A DNA stretch of 64,000 nucleotides from Rhizobium sp. LC145 (lineage in GTDB: Bacteria; Pseudomonadota; Alphaproteobacteria; Rhizobiales; Rhizobiaceae): the NCBI RefSeq assembly GCF_001005825.1, contig NZ_LBHV01000005.1, forward strand, positions 388,342 through 452,341, given 5' to 3'. Below are positions 46,973-55,587 of this stretch, piece by piece; position 1 is the first letter of the stretch; each line of letters opens with the position of its first letter. The notes under the pieces were generated by a model. That model saw nothing but the letters and a program-made list of their open reading frames with translations, was not told where the DNA came from and did no database searches. Made by a program: the position numbers and the translations under genes.

Positions 46973-47395
46973 ATGTCGCAAGAACTAAGACTTCTCGAAG
47001 GCCTGCCACCTGAAGACGAACAGGCGATCCTTGATCTGCTGAGGGCATACAATGTCGCGAATTTTGGAGAGAGGGACCGAAGAGACCTGGCGATCCCGAT
47101 ATACGATGACAGCAACGAAGTCATCGGGGGCCTGGTTGGCTATACCGGGCGTGGCTGGCTCTATGTTCAGATGCTGTTCATTCCGGAAAACATGCGCGGT
47201 CAGGGTATTGCAGGCCGGCTCTTAAGGATGGCCGAGGATGAAGCACAGGCTCGCGGTTGCATCGGCGCTTATATCGACAGCATGAACCCCGATGCTGTGA
47301 AAGCCTATCAGAAATACGGCTACGAGATCGCCGGCCACGTCGGCCCCCTCACGGCGGGCAATCATGTGACATGGCTGTCGAAACGCTTCCGGTAG
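46973..47395 (+). CDS. GNAT family N-acetyltransferase
   Basis: A 140-residue acetyltransferase. The acetyl-CoA loop is LYVQMLFIPENMRGQGIAGRLLRMAEDEA (motif A with RGQGIAG). YIDSMNPDAVKAYQKYGYEIAGHV (motif B) is the usual C-terminal part. Substrate unknown. The ATG at 46973 is 65 bp after the MoxR operon; it may have its own promoter. It is convergent with the LysR gene. Confidence 0.9.
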   Translation: MSQELRLLEGLPPEDEQAILDLLRAYNVANFGERDRRDLAIPIYDDSNEVIGGLVGYTGRGWLYVQMLFIPENMRGQGIAGRLLRMAEDEAQARGCIGAYIDSMNPDAVKAYQKYGYEIAGHVGPLTAGNHVTWLSKRFR

Positions 47396-47400
47396 TTCGC

Positions 47401-48378
47401 CTAAGCCATCGCGACTGCCGCTGCCTGCGGCGTGGAGGCCCCACTTTCACCCGCAGCGCTGCCGACAAAACTGTCGCGTATCTGCTGACGCAGCCACACA
47501 TTCGCGGGGTCGTTGTCCGTGTGGCTCGCCCAGACCATCCTCACCGGCGGGAAGGTCAGCGAAACCGGCACCGGACTGACCTCAAGCCCGAGCAGCGGGC
47601 CGTAACGGTCAGCAATGCGTCTGGAGACGGTCGCGACGACCGGGCTGGCCTTGGCGGCGGCAAGAACGGACATGAAGCCTGGTGCTGCGGCAACCACATT
47701 CAGTTCGAGACCGGCTATTTCCAAGGCCTCCTTGATGCAGCCCTGCAGGGCCTCGTTCTGAGAAATCACCGCATGCTCGACAGATAGGAAAGTTTCCATA
47801 TCCAGCGGATTTTGCAATGCCAGCAGAGCCGGATTGTAGCAGCACGCAAGCTCGACCTCGTAGAGCGTCTCGAATGAACGCCTGCTCGTCCTCGAATAGG
47901 TACACCCCACGGCCAGGTCCGCGCCGCCATCCTCCAGCGACGGTTCCACCGCGTCATCGGGGAAGACCCGCGCCAGTATCTTGATGCCAGGCGCGAGCCG
48001 CTGCAGCCGGGCGGTCAGGTCCGGCACCAGCAGGAGTTCGACTTCCGGCGACATCGCGATACGGAACGTCCGCTCCTCCGTTGCGGGATCGAAGGCCTCT
48101 CCACCCGTCAGCGCCAGTTGCGCCTGCCTCAGCGCCTGGCGCACAGGAACCGCAAGGCTGTGGGCTCGCGCCGTCGGCTGCATGATCTGGCCGACGCGGA
48201 TGAACAATTCGTCCTGCAGGAGAACCCTCAGCGTCGAGAGCGAATGGCTCATCGCCGGCTGCTGGATCTTGAGGCGCCGCGCCGCCTTGGTAACGCTTCC
48301 CTCGCTCATCAGCGCATCGAATGCGACGAGAAGATTGAGATCGAACGAACGCAGATTGAAATGATCGATAGTTGTCAT
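47401..48378 (-). CDS. LysR-type transcriptional regulator
   Basis: A 325-residue LTTR. The N-terminal helix-turn-helix shows FDLNLLVAFDALMSEGSVTKAARRLKIQQPAMSHSLSTLR, resembling the NodD/PcpR-type branch. The effector-binding domain starts near residue 90 (FRIAMSPEVELLLVPDL). It is divergent from a metallo-beta-lactamase-fold hydrolase gene 88 bp away, its probable target. ATCGAT copies at 48364-48369 and 48386-48391, an inverted-repeat pair, overlap its start and could be part of the operator. ATG 48378 gives the normal N-terminus. Confidence 0.93.
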   Translation of the reverse strand: MTTIDHFNLRSFDLNLLVAFDALMSEGSVTKAARRLKIQQPAMSHSLSTLRVLLQDELFIRVGQIMQPTARAHSLAVPVRQALRQAQLALTGGEAFDPATEERTFRIAMSPEVELLLVPDLTARLQRLAPGIKILARVFPDDAVEPSLEDGGADLAVGCTYSRTSRRSFETLYEVELACCYNPALLALQNPLDMETFLSVEHAVISQNEALQGCIKEALEIAGLELNVVAAAPGFMSVLAAAKASPVVATVSRRIADRYGPLLGLEVSPVPVSLTFPPVRMVWASHTDNDPANVWLRQQIRDSFVGSAAGESGASTPQAAAVAMA

Positions 48379-48466
48379 GAGCCGCATCGATTTGTTTGCT
48401 GATACACCGATACATACGTGCGCTCCAGGTCGTTTCCAAGACCGCAACCAGCACCTGGAGTCCTTC

Positions 48467-49441
48467 ATGCAAACCCGACGCTCCCTTCTGAAGAATACCG
48501 CCGGCATGGCATTCGCCGCGGGCGCCATCGCCAGCCTGCCCGCCGCCGCACTCGCCAAGGCGCCGATCGTCGGCCGGCAGGCCGCCGGCTACTATCGGCT
48601 GAGGCTCGGCGACTACGAAGTCACCGCGCTTTCGGACGGCACGGTGCCGCTGCCCTTGCCCAAGCTCTACGAAAACATCGAGGAGAGCGAGGCCGAAGCC
48701 ATTCTTGCCGGTTATTTCCAGCCAAACCCGGCGCAAACCTCGGTGAATGCCTATCTGATCAATACCGGCGACAGGCTGGTCCTCATCGATGCCGGCACCG
48801 GAACCCTGATGGGTCCGGTTCTCGGCAAGCTCGTCGCCAGCATCGAGGCATCCGGCTACAAGGCGGCCCAGATCGATGACGTCATCCTGACCCATATCCA
48901 TGCCGATCATTCCGGCGGGCTTACCGTGAACGGAAAGCGCGTGTTCGAAAACGCGGTGGTGCGCGTGAACCGACGGGAAGCCGAGTTCTGGCTGAAGGCC
49001 GATGCCGCCGCCAAGGCCGATCCCGTGCTGGGGCCGCAGATCGCCCAGGCCGAGCAATGCGTCGGTCCCTATGTCGAGGCCGGCCTGTTCGAAACCTTCG
49101 AGGACAATGCAGCACCCATTCCGGGCTTCGGCTCCGTCCTGCGGGCGGGCCATACTCCGGGGCACAGCGCCATCGTGGTCGGAAGCAAGGGCGAGAAAAT
49201 CATGTTCTGGGGGGATATCGCCCATGGCGATGTCCTGCAGTTCGATCGGCCGGAGGTCACCATAGAGTTCGATGTCGATCAGAAGCAGGCGGCCGCGACG
49301 CGCGCCATGGCCTTTGCCGAGGCCGCGGATCAGAAATATCTCGTCGCCGGCGCGCACCACGCTTTCCCCGGCATCGGACATGTCCGCAGAGATGAAACCA
49401 ATTATCAGTGGGTGCCGGTGCTTTATACCGCGACCTTCTGA
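48467..49441 (+). CDS. exported MBL-fold metallo-hydrolase
   Basis: A 324-residue protein with a twin-arginine-like signal (MQTRRSLLKNTAGMAFAAGA up to about residue 30, ending ALAKAP), so periplasmic export is likely. The metallo-beta-lactamase metal site is HIHADHSGG (HxHxDH), with the further ligands in RAGHTPGHS (His), GDIAH (Asp) and AGAHHAFPG (His). It resembles quorum-quenching lactonases and alkylsulfatase-like hydrolases, but the substrate is not known. Divergent from a LysR gene that probably regulates it. Confidence 0.92.
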   Translation: MQTRRSLLKNTAGMAFAAGAIASLPAAALAKAPIVGRQAAGYYRLRLGDYEVTALSDGTVPLPLPKLYENIEESEAEAILAGYFQPNPAQTSVNAYLINTGDRLVLIDAGTGTLMGPVLGKLVASIEASGYKAAQIDDVILTHIHADHSGGLTVNGKRVFENAVVRVNRREAEFWLKADAAAKADPVLGPQIAQAEQCVGPYVEAGLFETFEDNAAPIPGFGSVLRAGHTPGHSAIVVGSKGEKIMFWGDIAHGDVLQFDRPEVTIEFDVDQKQAAATRAMAFAEAADQKYLVAGAHHAFPGIGHVRRDETNYQWVPVLYTATF

Positions 49442-49496
49442 GAGGCGCTCAGGCGCCGTCATTCACGACGGTGCCTGACAATTCCGCCCGGCCGTG

Positions 49497-50810
49497 TCAG
49501 GCGAGCGAAGCCTGTTTCGTCTCCGCATCGATCATCGTCGCCGCGATGGCCGCGACCACGAGCAGACCTGCGAAAAGGCCGATCGCGATACCGATCCCTT
49601 GCGCGACGACCAGCCCCACCAGCGAGGGCGCGAGCAGGCCGCCGAGGCGCGCCATCGCGCCTGCCGCACCCATGCCCGTCGCGCGCGAGGCTGTCGGGTA
49701 GAGTTCCGGCGTATAGGCATAGAGCGCACCCCAGGTGCCGAGCAGCGCGAAGCTCATGATCAGCAGCGCCGCGCCGACCATGAAGCCATTGCCGGCCACG
49801 ACGAAGAGCAGGCAGCCCAGCGCCGAAAGCAGGCAGAAACCGATCAGCGTCGGCCGCCTGCCCCACGCCTCCACACCATAGGCCGCCAGCGCATAGCCCG
49901 GAAGCTGCGCGAGCGCCACGAGCACCAGGAAGCCATGGCCGCGCACGAAACCGACCCCGCCGCTCGCAAGCTGCGGCGGCATCCAGGTGAAGACGCCGTA
50001 ATAGGAAACCGAAACGAGGAACCAGATCGCCAGGATCATCAGGCTGCGGCGGCGAAGCTCGCCGGAAAAGATGGCCGTGTCGCGCGGCTGCGGCTGGGTG
50101 GCCAGCCTCGTCTCGGCGGAAAGCGGCTCCCTGCCGTTGATCGCCAGCATCCTGCCGAGGATTGCCTTGGCCTCCGGCTCCCGCCCCGATCGCATCAGGT
50201 AAAGCGGCGATTCAGGCACCAGGAAGCGCAAGCCGATCCCGATCAGCGCCGGCACGGCGGTGACCGCGAAAATATAGCGCCACGCGTCCGCAACCCCGTA
50301 GACGCTGGCAGCCCAGGCGGCGAGCGCCACGATCAGCGTGCCGACCGCCCAGAACCCTTCGAGGATCACCAACCAGCGGCCGCGGTTCTTCGCGGGCAGG
50401 AACTCCGCCATCATCGCATAATCGACCGGCAGCGTGCCGCCGACGGCAGCCCCGGTGAGGAAACGCAGTATGAGAAGGCTGGTGAAATCCGGGGCAAACA
50501 CCGAGAGCAGGCCGAAAACGGCATCGCAGGCAACCGTCACGATCAGCACGCGGCGGCGTCCCACCTTATCGGCGAGCTTTCCGAAGCCCATCGCGCCGAT
50601 GAGCATGCCGAGGAAGAAGAGCGTGCCGGTCTGTAGTGCCTGCGGCACCGTAAGCCCGAAGGTCGCCGCGATCGAGGCCGCCGTAAAGCCGACCGCCAGC
50701 ACCTGCATCGCATCCGCGGCCCAAACCAGGCCGAATATGCCCATCAGACGCCGCTGATAGGGACCCGTTCCGGCGCGGTCGAGCGCCTCGTCCATCGTGA
50801 TTGCCGTCAT
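49497..50810 (-). CDS. MFS transporter (SV2/NiaP-like or aromatic acid porter)
   Basis: A 437-residue twelve-helix transporter. The N-terminal GTGPYQRRLMGIFGLVWAADAMQVLAVGFT resembles the NiaP/SV2 type of metabolite:H+ symporter. GFGKLADKVGRRRVLIVT is the loop 2-3 motif, and the helix-4/5 region LPVDYAMMAEFLPAKNRGRWL is characteristic of the sugar/organic-acid porter group (Glu-Phe-x-Pro). Possible cargo includes nicotinate or aromatic acids, but nothing fixes it. Start at 50810 (MTAITMDEALDRAG). Confidence 0.88.
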   Translation of the reverse strand: MTAITMDEALDRAGTGPYQRRLMGIFGLVWAADAMQVLAVGFTAASIAATFGLTVPQALQTGTLFFLGMLIGAMGFGKLADKVGRRRVLIVTVACDAVFGLLSVFAPDFTSLLILRFLTGAAVGGTLPVDYAMMAEFLPAKNRGRWLVILEGFWAVGTLIVALAAWAASVYGVADAWRYIFAVTAVPALIGIGLRFLVPESPLYLMRSGREPEAKAILGRMLAINGREPLSAETRLATQPQPRDTAIFSGELRRRSLMILAIWFLVSVSYYGVFTWMPPQLASGGVGFVRGHGFLVLVALAQLPGYALAAYGVEAWGRRPTLIGFCLLSALGCLLFVVAGNGFMVGAALLIMSFALLGTWGALYAYTPELYPTASRATGMGAAGAMARLGGLLAPSLVGLVVAQGIGIAIGLFAGLLVVAAIAATMIDAETKQASLA

Positions 50811-50883
50811 TCCACCCACTCCCCTGAGCCCGCAGGCGCTCAGCTCCCGCGGTAGCATGTATGGGATGCTTAGTGGAATTGCC

Positions 50884-51423
50884 CTATCCGCGCCAGCCGA
50901 TTGTTCCCTTGAGTCGCGGGTGGACGCCTTCCGCCATCGGCACGACCAGAACCCTGCCCGGATCAACCGGTCCGGGGAACTTCAGTGCGTCGTAGGCGAC
51001 CTTTTCGAAGCCGAGCGGCATGTAATACGGCGGATCGCCGACCAGGATCACCGCTTCCGACCCATGGCGCCTGGCTGCCTCCACCGCGATCCGCACCAGC
51101 TCGCGCCCGATGCCTCGGTTCTTGTGCGACGGCCGGACCGCGAGCGGCCCCAGCAGATGCCCCTTCACCTCGCCGGCATGAACCGGCGTCATCCGCACCG
51201 AGGCGATGGTCTCGCCATCGTCGGCGCAGACGAAGGAAAGCGAACGATCATGCGGCCCCTGCTCGCGGATGCGGGCCGCCGCCTTGGCGAACCGGCCGGG
51301 ACCGAAAGCTTCCGCGTTGATGAGTTCGATGACGGCATCATGGGACGCGTCCTCGGTGAGGTAGACAAGATCGTGCTTGAGCATCTGCATGGAGGGACCG
51401 AAGCCTTGAAAAGTGACGGGCAT
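50884..51423 (-). CDS. GNAT family N-acetyltransferase
   Basis: A 179-residue acetyltransferase of the predicted-acetyltransferase (YhbS-like) group: LGPLAVRPSHKNRGIGRELVRIAVEAARRHG is motif A. ILVGDPPYYMPLGFEKV is the family's closing motif B. Substrate unknown. I kept the ATG at 51423; in-frame ATGs at 51390 and 51384 are also possible, as no Shine-Dalgarno decides between them. Confidence 0.88.
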   Translation of the reverse strand: MPVTFQGFGPSMQMLKHDLVYLTEDASHDAVIELINAEAFGPGRFAKAAARIREQGPHDRSLSFVCADDGETIASVRMTPVHAGEVKGHLLGPLAVRPSHKNRGIGRELVRIAVEAARRHGSEAVILVGDPPYYMPLGFEKVAYDALKFPGPVDPGRVLVVPMAEGVHPRLKGTIGWRG

Positions 51424-51649
51424 GACGAATGATCTCGGCGACGCTTCCGTGAGCGTCGTGTTCGCAAGATCAGCGTCGTCGCAGTGCCCGTACTTCGGTC
51501 ATGGAGGAGATGTTCCCAAATTTGCGAAAAGGCACCTAGCAGGAAATTCCGCCCGCGTCCAATGCAAAAACGCAGCGTTCATCAAATCGCGGCTCCCAAT
51601 CCTGCACCGTTGCCGTATGTATCTCGAACTACAGCAAACGGAGATCGCC

Positions 51650-52639
51650 ATGGGCAGGCTCGTGAATGGAAAATGGCAGGACGTCTGGTACGACACCAAG
51701 GAAACCAGGGGTCATTTCAAGCGCTCCGAATCGCAGTTCCGCAACTGGCTGACGGCGGACGGCTCGCCTGGCCCATCGGGCAACAGCGGCTTCAAGGCCG
51801 AAGCCGGGCGCTATCATCTCTACGTTTCCTATGCCTGCCCCTGGGCTCACCGCACGCTGATCTTCCGCAAGCTGAAGAAGCTCGAAGACCTCGTCTCCTT
51901 TTCCGTGGTGGATTACCTCATGCTGGAGAACGGCTGGGAATTCCGGCAGCGCGAGGGTGCTACCGGCGACCAGCTCTACGGCTCGGACTTCCTCTACCGG
52001 ATCTACCTGAAGGCCGATCCGGACTATACCGGCCGTGTTACCGTGCCGGTGCTCTGGGACAAGCGGCAGGAAACCATCGTCTCGAACGAGAGCGCCGAGA
52101 TCATCCGCATGTTCAACAGCGCCTTCGACGGCCTGACCGGCTCGACCGCCGATTACTATCCGGCCGACCTGCGCGCCGAGATCGACGAACTCAATGCCGT
52201 CGTCTACGACACGGTCAACAATGGCGTCTACAAGGCGGGCTTCGCGACCACGCAGGAGGCCTATGACGAGGCCGTCACGCGCCTCTTCGAAACCCTGGAC
52301 ATGCTGGAAAGCCGCCTTTCGAAAACCCGCTACCTGTTCGGCGACCGGCAGACGGAGGCGGACTGGCGGCTCTTCACCACTCTGCTGCGCTTCGATCCGG
52401 TCTATGTCGGCCATTTCAAGTGCAATATCCGCCGCATCGCGGATTATCCTAATCTGTCAGGTTACCTGCGGGATCTTTACCAGCATCCGGGCGTGGCCGA
52501 GACCTGCAACCTGCATCACATCAGGAACCATTATTACCAGAGCCACCGGAACATCAATCCGACCGGCATCGTACCGGCCGGACCGGCGTTCGATCTCGAT
52601 GCGCCGCATGGGCGGGAAGGATTGGGAAGGTCCACGTAG
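51650..52639 (+). CDS. glutathionyl-hydroquinone reductase (YqjG/ECM4 type GST)
   Basis: A 329-residue Xi-class glutathione transferase. The catalytic motif is SYACPWAHRTLI with the active-site Cys. It is preceded by RNWLTADGSPGPSGNSGFKAEAGRYHLY and followed by GRVTVPVLWDK, NESAEIIRMFN and ADWRLFTTLLRFDPVYVGHFKCN, all characteristic of the class. It reduces glutathionyl-hydroquinones to hydroquinones. The ATG at 51650 gives the family N-terminus MGRLVNGKWQD; an in-frame ATG at 51617 lies just upstream. Confidence 0.95.
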   Translation: MGRLVNGKWQDVWYDTKETRGHFKRSESQFRNWLTADGSPGPSGNSGFKAEAGRYHLYVSYACPWAHRTLIFRKLKKLEDLVSFSVVDYLMLENGWEFRQREGATGDQLYGSDFLYRIYLKADPDYTGRVTVPVLWDKRQETIVSNESAEIIRMFNSAFDGLTGSTADYYPADLRAEIDELNAVVYDTVNNGVYKAGFATTQEAYDEAVTRLFETLDMLESRLSKTRYLFGDRQTEADWRLFTTLLRFDPVYVGHFKCNIRRIADYPNLSGYLRDLYQHPGVAETCNLHHIRNHYYQSHRNINPTGIVPAGPAFDLDAPHGREGLGRST

Positions 52640-52654
52640 TGATGGATCGACCAC

Positions 52655-53143
52655 TCACCAATAATCCGAGCGGTCCACCTCCCCGCTCAACTCCTTCAGC
52701 CGCCGCAGCGTCGCTGCCGTTACATCCGCCGGCAGGTCGTCGAGCACGAAGAAGCCGCTGGCCACGATCTCCCTGTCGGGCTGCTTCGGCGCGGTCTGCT
52801 CCACCTCCACCCGGTAGAACAGCACATGGTCGCGCCTGCTTGCATTGCGATTGTGATAGATGTGGAAAAGCTGCGGCTCGCCGATCATCGTGAGATTGCC
52901 CTCCTCGCGCAATTCCTTGGCAAGCGCGCCAAGCGCCGTCTCGTTGCGCTCGACGCCGCCGCCCGGCATGTACCAGCCGGGCACATAGGAATGGCGCACG
53001 AGAAAGACGCGCCCCTCGCGGTCGAAGCAGGCTGCCCTGACCCCGAGCGTCATGCCGCGCGAGAGAATGAAAAAACGATGCAGCAGCCACACGACGATGC
53101 GCGTGCCGAGGCCGCGGATTTCCGGGACACCCTCACCCTTCAT
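52655..53143 (-). CDS. Nudix hydrolase
   Basis: A 162-residue Nudix protein. The box is GGGVERNETALGALAKELREEGN (REEGN in place of RExxEExG, with both Glu present). Before it is FLVRHSYVPGWYMPGG. The N-terminus is basic and hydrophobic (RIVVWLLHRFFILSRG), possibly membrane-associated. Substrate unknown. Convergent with the glutathionyl-hydroquinone reductase gene, divergent from the phosphoesterase. Confidence 0.88.
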   Translation of the reverse strand: MKGEGVPEIRGLGTRIVVWLLHRFFILSRGMTLGVRAACFDREGRVFLVRHSYVPGWYMPGGGVERNETALGALAKELREEGNLTMIGEPQLFHIYHNRNASRRDHVLFYRVEVEQTAPKQPDREIVASGFFVLDDLPADVTAATLRRLKELSGEVDRSDYW

Positions 53144-53209
53144 TCATAACTCCGCGAGAAGGCCACAAAATCGATAACGATTTCTCCGCCGATGCGTTAT
53201 GTCTGCGCC

Positions 53210-54163
53210 ATGTTCAAGTTCGCCCATATTTCCGATATCCATCTCGGGCCTCTTCCGCGCCTCTCGCTTCGCGAGCTGTGTTCCAAGCGCATTACCGGCT
53301 TTGTGAACTGGCACCGAAAGCGGCGCAAGCACCTTTTCGTCAACACGCTGGACCTGCTGCTCAGCGACCTCAAGACCCGCGAGCCCGACCATCTGGTCGT
53401 CACCGGCGATCTGGTCAATCTCGCGACCGATATCGAGATCCGCCTTTCGGCCGAATGGCTGAACACGATCGGCGATCCCCTCCACACCACCGTCGTTCCC
53501 GGCAATCATGACGCCTATGTTCCCGGCGCCCACGACAAATCCGTCAAGGCCTGGTATCCCTTCATCGCGAGCGACGACGACCCGGCCGCGTGGCCGAAGG
53601 ACGAGCATGTCTTCCCGACGCTCCGCCGGCGTGGGCCGCTCGCCATCATCGGCTGCTCCACCTCCAATGCCACCCCGCCGTTTTCCGCCTCCGGCTATTT
53701 CGGGCAGAGGCAGGCGCGCGAAACAGTGAACCTGCTGAGAAAGGCCGGCGAGGAAGGCTTGTTCCGCGTCGTCCTGATCCACCATCCGCCGATCCGCGGC
53801 GCGACATCCGCCCACAAGCGCATGCTCGGCATCCGCCGCTTCGCCGCCGCCATCTCCACCGGTGGCGCCGAGCTCGTGCTGCACGGGCACACCCACCTCA
53901 ATACGGTCTATTGGCTGCGCAGCCATCATGGCCCGGTGCCGGTCGTGGGCATCGCCTCCGCCTCGCAGGGACCTGGGGGACACAAGCCGCCGGCCGCCTA
54001 CAACCTGTTTTCGCTGTCGGGCCGGCCCGGCGCATGGAACCTGGTCTGCGAGCGTTACGGCCTCACGCCGCAGGGCGATGGCGTCGCCCTGGAGAACAGC
54101 CACGTGTTCTACGGCGAGAATCTCTCGCCCCTTTCCACCGTGGAAGCGGAAAAAATACTTTAG
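53210..54163 (+). CDS. metallophosphoesterase
   Basis: A 317-residue calcineurin-like phosphoesterase. Metal motifs in order: HISDIHLG (DxH), VVTGDLVN (GD), VVPGNHDAYV (GNHD), VLIHHPP, and HGHTHLN (GHxH). It resembles the cyclic-phosphodiesterase (GlpQ/CpdA-like) group but could equally act on lipids such as UDP-diacylglucosamine. ATG at 53210 is chosen because FKFAHISD begins the domain; an in-frame ATG at 53192 is upstream. Confidence 0.93.
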   Translation: MFKFAHISDIHLGPLPRLSLRELCSKRITGFVNWHRKRRKHLFVNTLDLLLSDLKTREPDHLVVTGDLVNLATDIEIRLSAEWLNTIGDPLHTTVVPGNHDAYVPGAHDKSVKAWYPFIASDDDPAAWPKDEHVFPTLRRRGPLAIIGCSTSNATPPFSASGYFGQRQARETVNLLRKAGEEGLFRVVLIHHPPIRGATSAHKRMLGIRRFAAAISTGGAELVLHGHTHLNTVYWLRSHHGPVPVVGIASASQGPGGHKPPAAYNLFSLSGRPGAWNLVCERYGLTPQGDGVALENSHVFYGENLSPLSTVEAEKIL

Positions 54164-54280
54164 CCACCCAAGAATATTTGTTGAAACTTGCGGAATCGCC
54201 ACATTGGATTCATATCTGGCTGCTTACAGGACTATCCGCAACGCCTACAATCAACCTTCCGAAAGCACGCCGGACACTTT

Positions 54281-54757
54281 ATGAATCAACCGTCCGCCCC
54301 GAATGATATCAGACGCGATCTCGTCGCCCTCCTGCCGAAGATGCGCCGGTTTGCGCTGGCGCTCGCCGGTGCGGCGGCAGAGGCGGATGATCTGGTGCGC
54401 GAGGCCTGCGCCCGCGCCATCCAGAAAAGCCATCACTGGAAGGGCGAAGGCCGGCTCGAGAGCTGGCTCTACAGCATGGTTCGCAGCCTTTGGACCGATG
54501 AGGCGAAGAAGCGCAAGGGTATGAGGGACGCGGCGGCTGAACCCGGCGACGATGCCTTCGGCAAGCCCGCAGCCATGCTTGTCGGCATGCCGGAAGGACT
54601 CGCCGCCAGCTTCCTTCTCGTGGATGTGGAAGGCTTCACCTATGCCGAAGCCGCCGATATTCTCGGCATTCCGGTGCGTGTCCTGACCTCCCGCCTCTGT
54701 GCCGCCCGATTGCGGCTGGCAGCCATCGGCGTCGAAGCCACCGAGCGGAGAGCCTGA
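54281..54757 (+). CDS. ECF-family RNA polymerase sigma factor
   Basis: A 158-residue ECF sigma factor: region 2 spans about residues 15-75 (LLPKMRRFALALAGAAAEADDLVREACARAIQ; RLESWLYSMVRSLWTDEAKKRK). Region 4 spans about 105-150 (LVDVEGFTYAEAADILGIPVRVLTSRLCAARLRL), with a helix-turn-helix. It is coupled by a one-base overlap (TGATG) to a membrane anti-sigma. The cognate stress is unknown. I see no clear ECF-type -35/-10 in the 117 bp upstream. Confidence 0.92.
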   Translation: MNQPSAPNDIRRDLVALLPKMRRFALALAGAAAEADDLVREACARAIQKSHHWKGEGRLESWLYSMVRSLWTDEAKKRKGMRDAAAEPGDDAFGKPAAMLVGMPEGLAASFLLVDVEGFTYAEAADILGIPVRVLTSRLCAARLRLAAIGVEATERRA

Positions 54758-55587
54758 TGACCGAGACTTCCAAGGAAATCGACATCCGCCTCTCCACCTT
54801 CATCGACGGGGAGATCGGCGAGGAAGAGCGGCATGAGGTCGAGGCGCTGCTCGTCAACGATCCGCAGGCGCGAGCCAGCCAGGACGCGTTGAAGCGAGGC
54901 CGCGATTTCGGGCGCCACGCCTTCGATGAAATGCTGAAGGAGCCCGTGCCGCTCGATCTGGTGCGTGCGATCAAGACGGCTCCCCAGCCGCGCCGGGCGG
55001 TGCGGCTGCCGCAGGCGTCGCGCCCCAATTTTTCGATGAAGCCGACCGGCAGACAGGCGCTTGCCTGCGGCCTCCTCCTCTTCGTGGTCGGCGGCGCCTT
55101 TGGCTACATGCTCGGTGCGCCGCCGCTTGCCGCCCCCTCGCCCGACGCGCTGGCATCCGTTTCGGAAAACCGCGACTGGCTGGAGGATGTCGCCGCCCAT
55201 TACCGGCTCTATTCCAGACAGGGCCCCCATCTGGCCGAGCTTCCCGCCGGGAAACCCGCCGATATCCTGGATTGGCTGACGACCAATACCGGCGTCGCCT
55301 TCCGCATTCCCGATCTCGGGGAAAGCGGGCTCGCCTTCCAGGGAGCGCGGCTGTTCTCCGCAGCCGGAATTCCGGCCGGACAATTGTTCTACAAAAGCGC
55401 GGAGGGCGAGGTGATCGCCATCGTCTTCACCAAGTCCCGGCCGACCGTCAATCCTGCCACCGAGAGCATCCGCGACGATATCGGTGTGGTATCCTGGTCG
55501 ACACCGCTCGCGACCTACGCCATCGTCGGCCCGTCCTCCAATCCTTCGCTGGACGAGATCGCCGCCAAGGCTGCGGGGCTGATCTAA
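54757..55587 (+). CDS. membrane anti-sigma factor
   Basis: A 276-residue single-pass protein. The cytoplasmic N-terminus (IRLSTFIDGEIGEEERHEVEALLVNDPQARASQD) resembles anti-sigma domains of the putative zinc-finger class but lacks the HxxxCxxC zinc motif. One TM helix lies at about 104-122 (ALACGLLLFVVGGAFGYML). A periplasmic domain of about 150 residues follows. It likely holds the upstream sigma factor at the membrane and releases it on a periplasmic signal. Its stop overlaps the convergent quinone reductase stop by 4 bases. Confidence 0.88.
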   Translation: MTETSKEIDIRLSTFIDGEIGEEERHEVEALLVNDPQARASQDALKRGRDFGRHAFDEMLKEPVPLDLVRAIKTAPQPRRAVRLPQASRPNFSMKPTGRQALACGLLLFVVGGAFGYMLGAPPLAAPSPDALASVSENRDWLEDVAAHYRLYSRQGPHLAELPAGKPADILDWLTTNTGVAFRIPDLGESGLAFQGARLFSAAGIPAGQLFYKSAEGEVIAIVFTKSRPTVNPATESIRDDIGVVSWSTPLATYAIVGPSSNPSLDEIAAKAAGLI

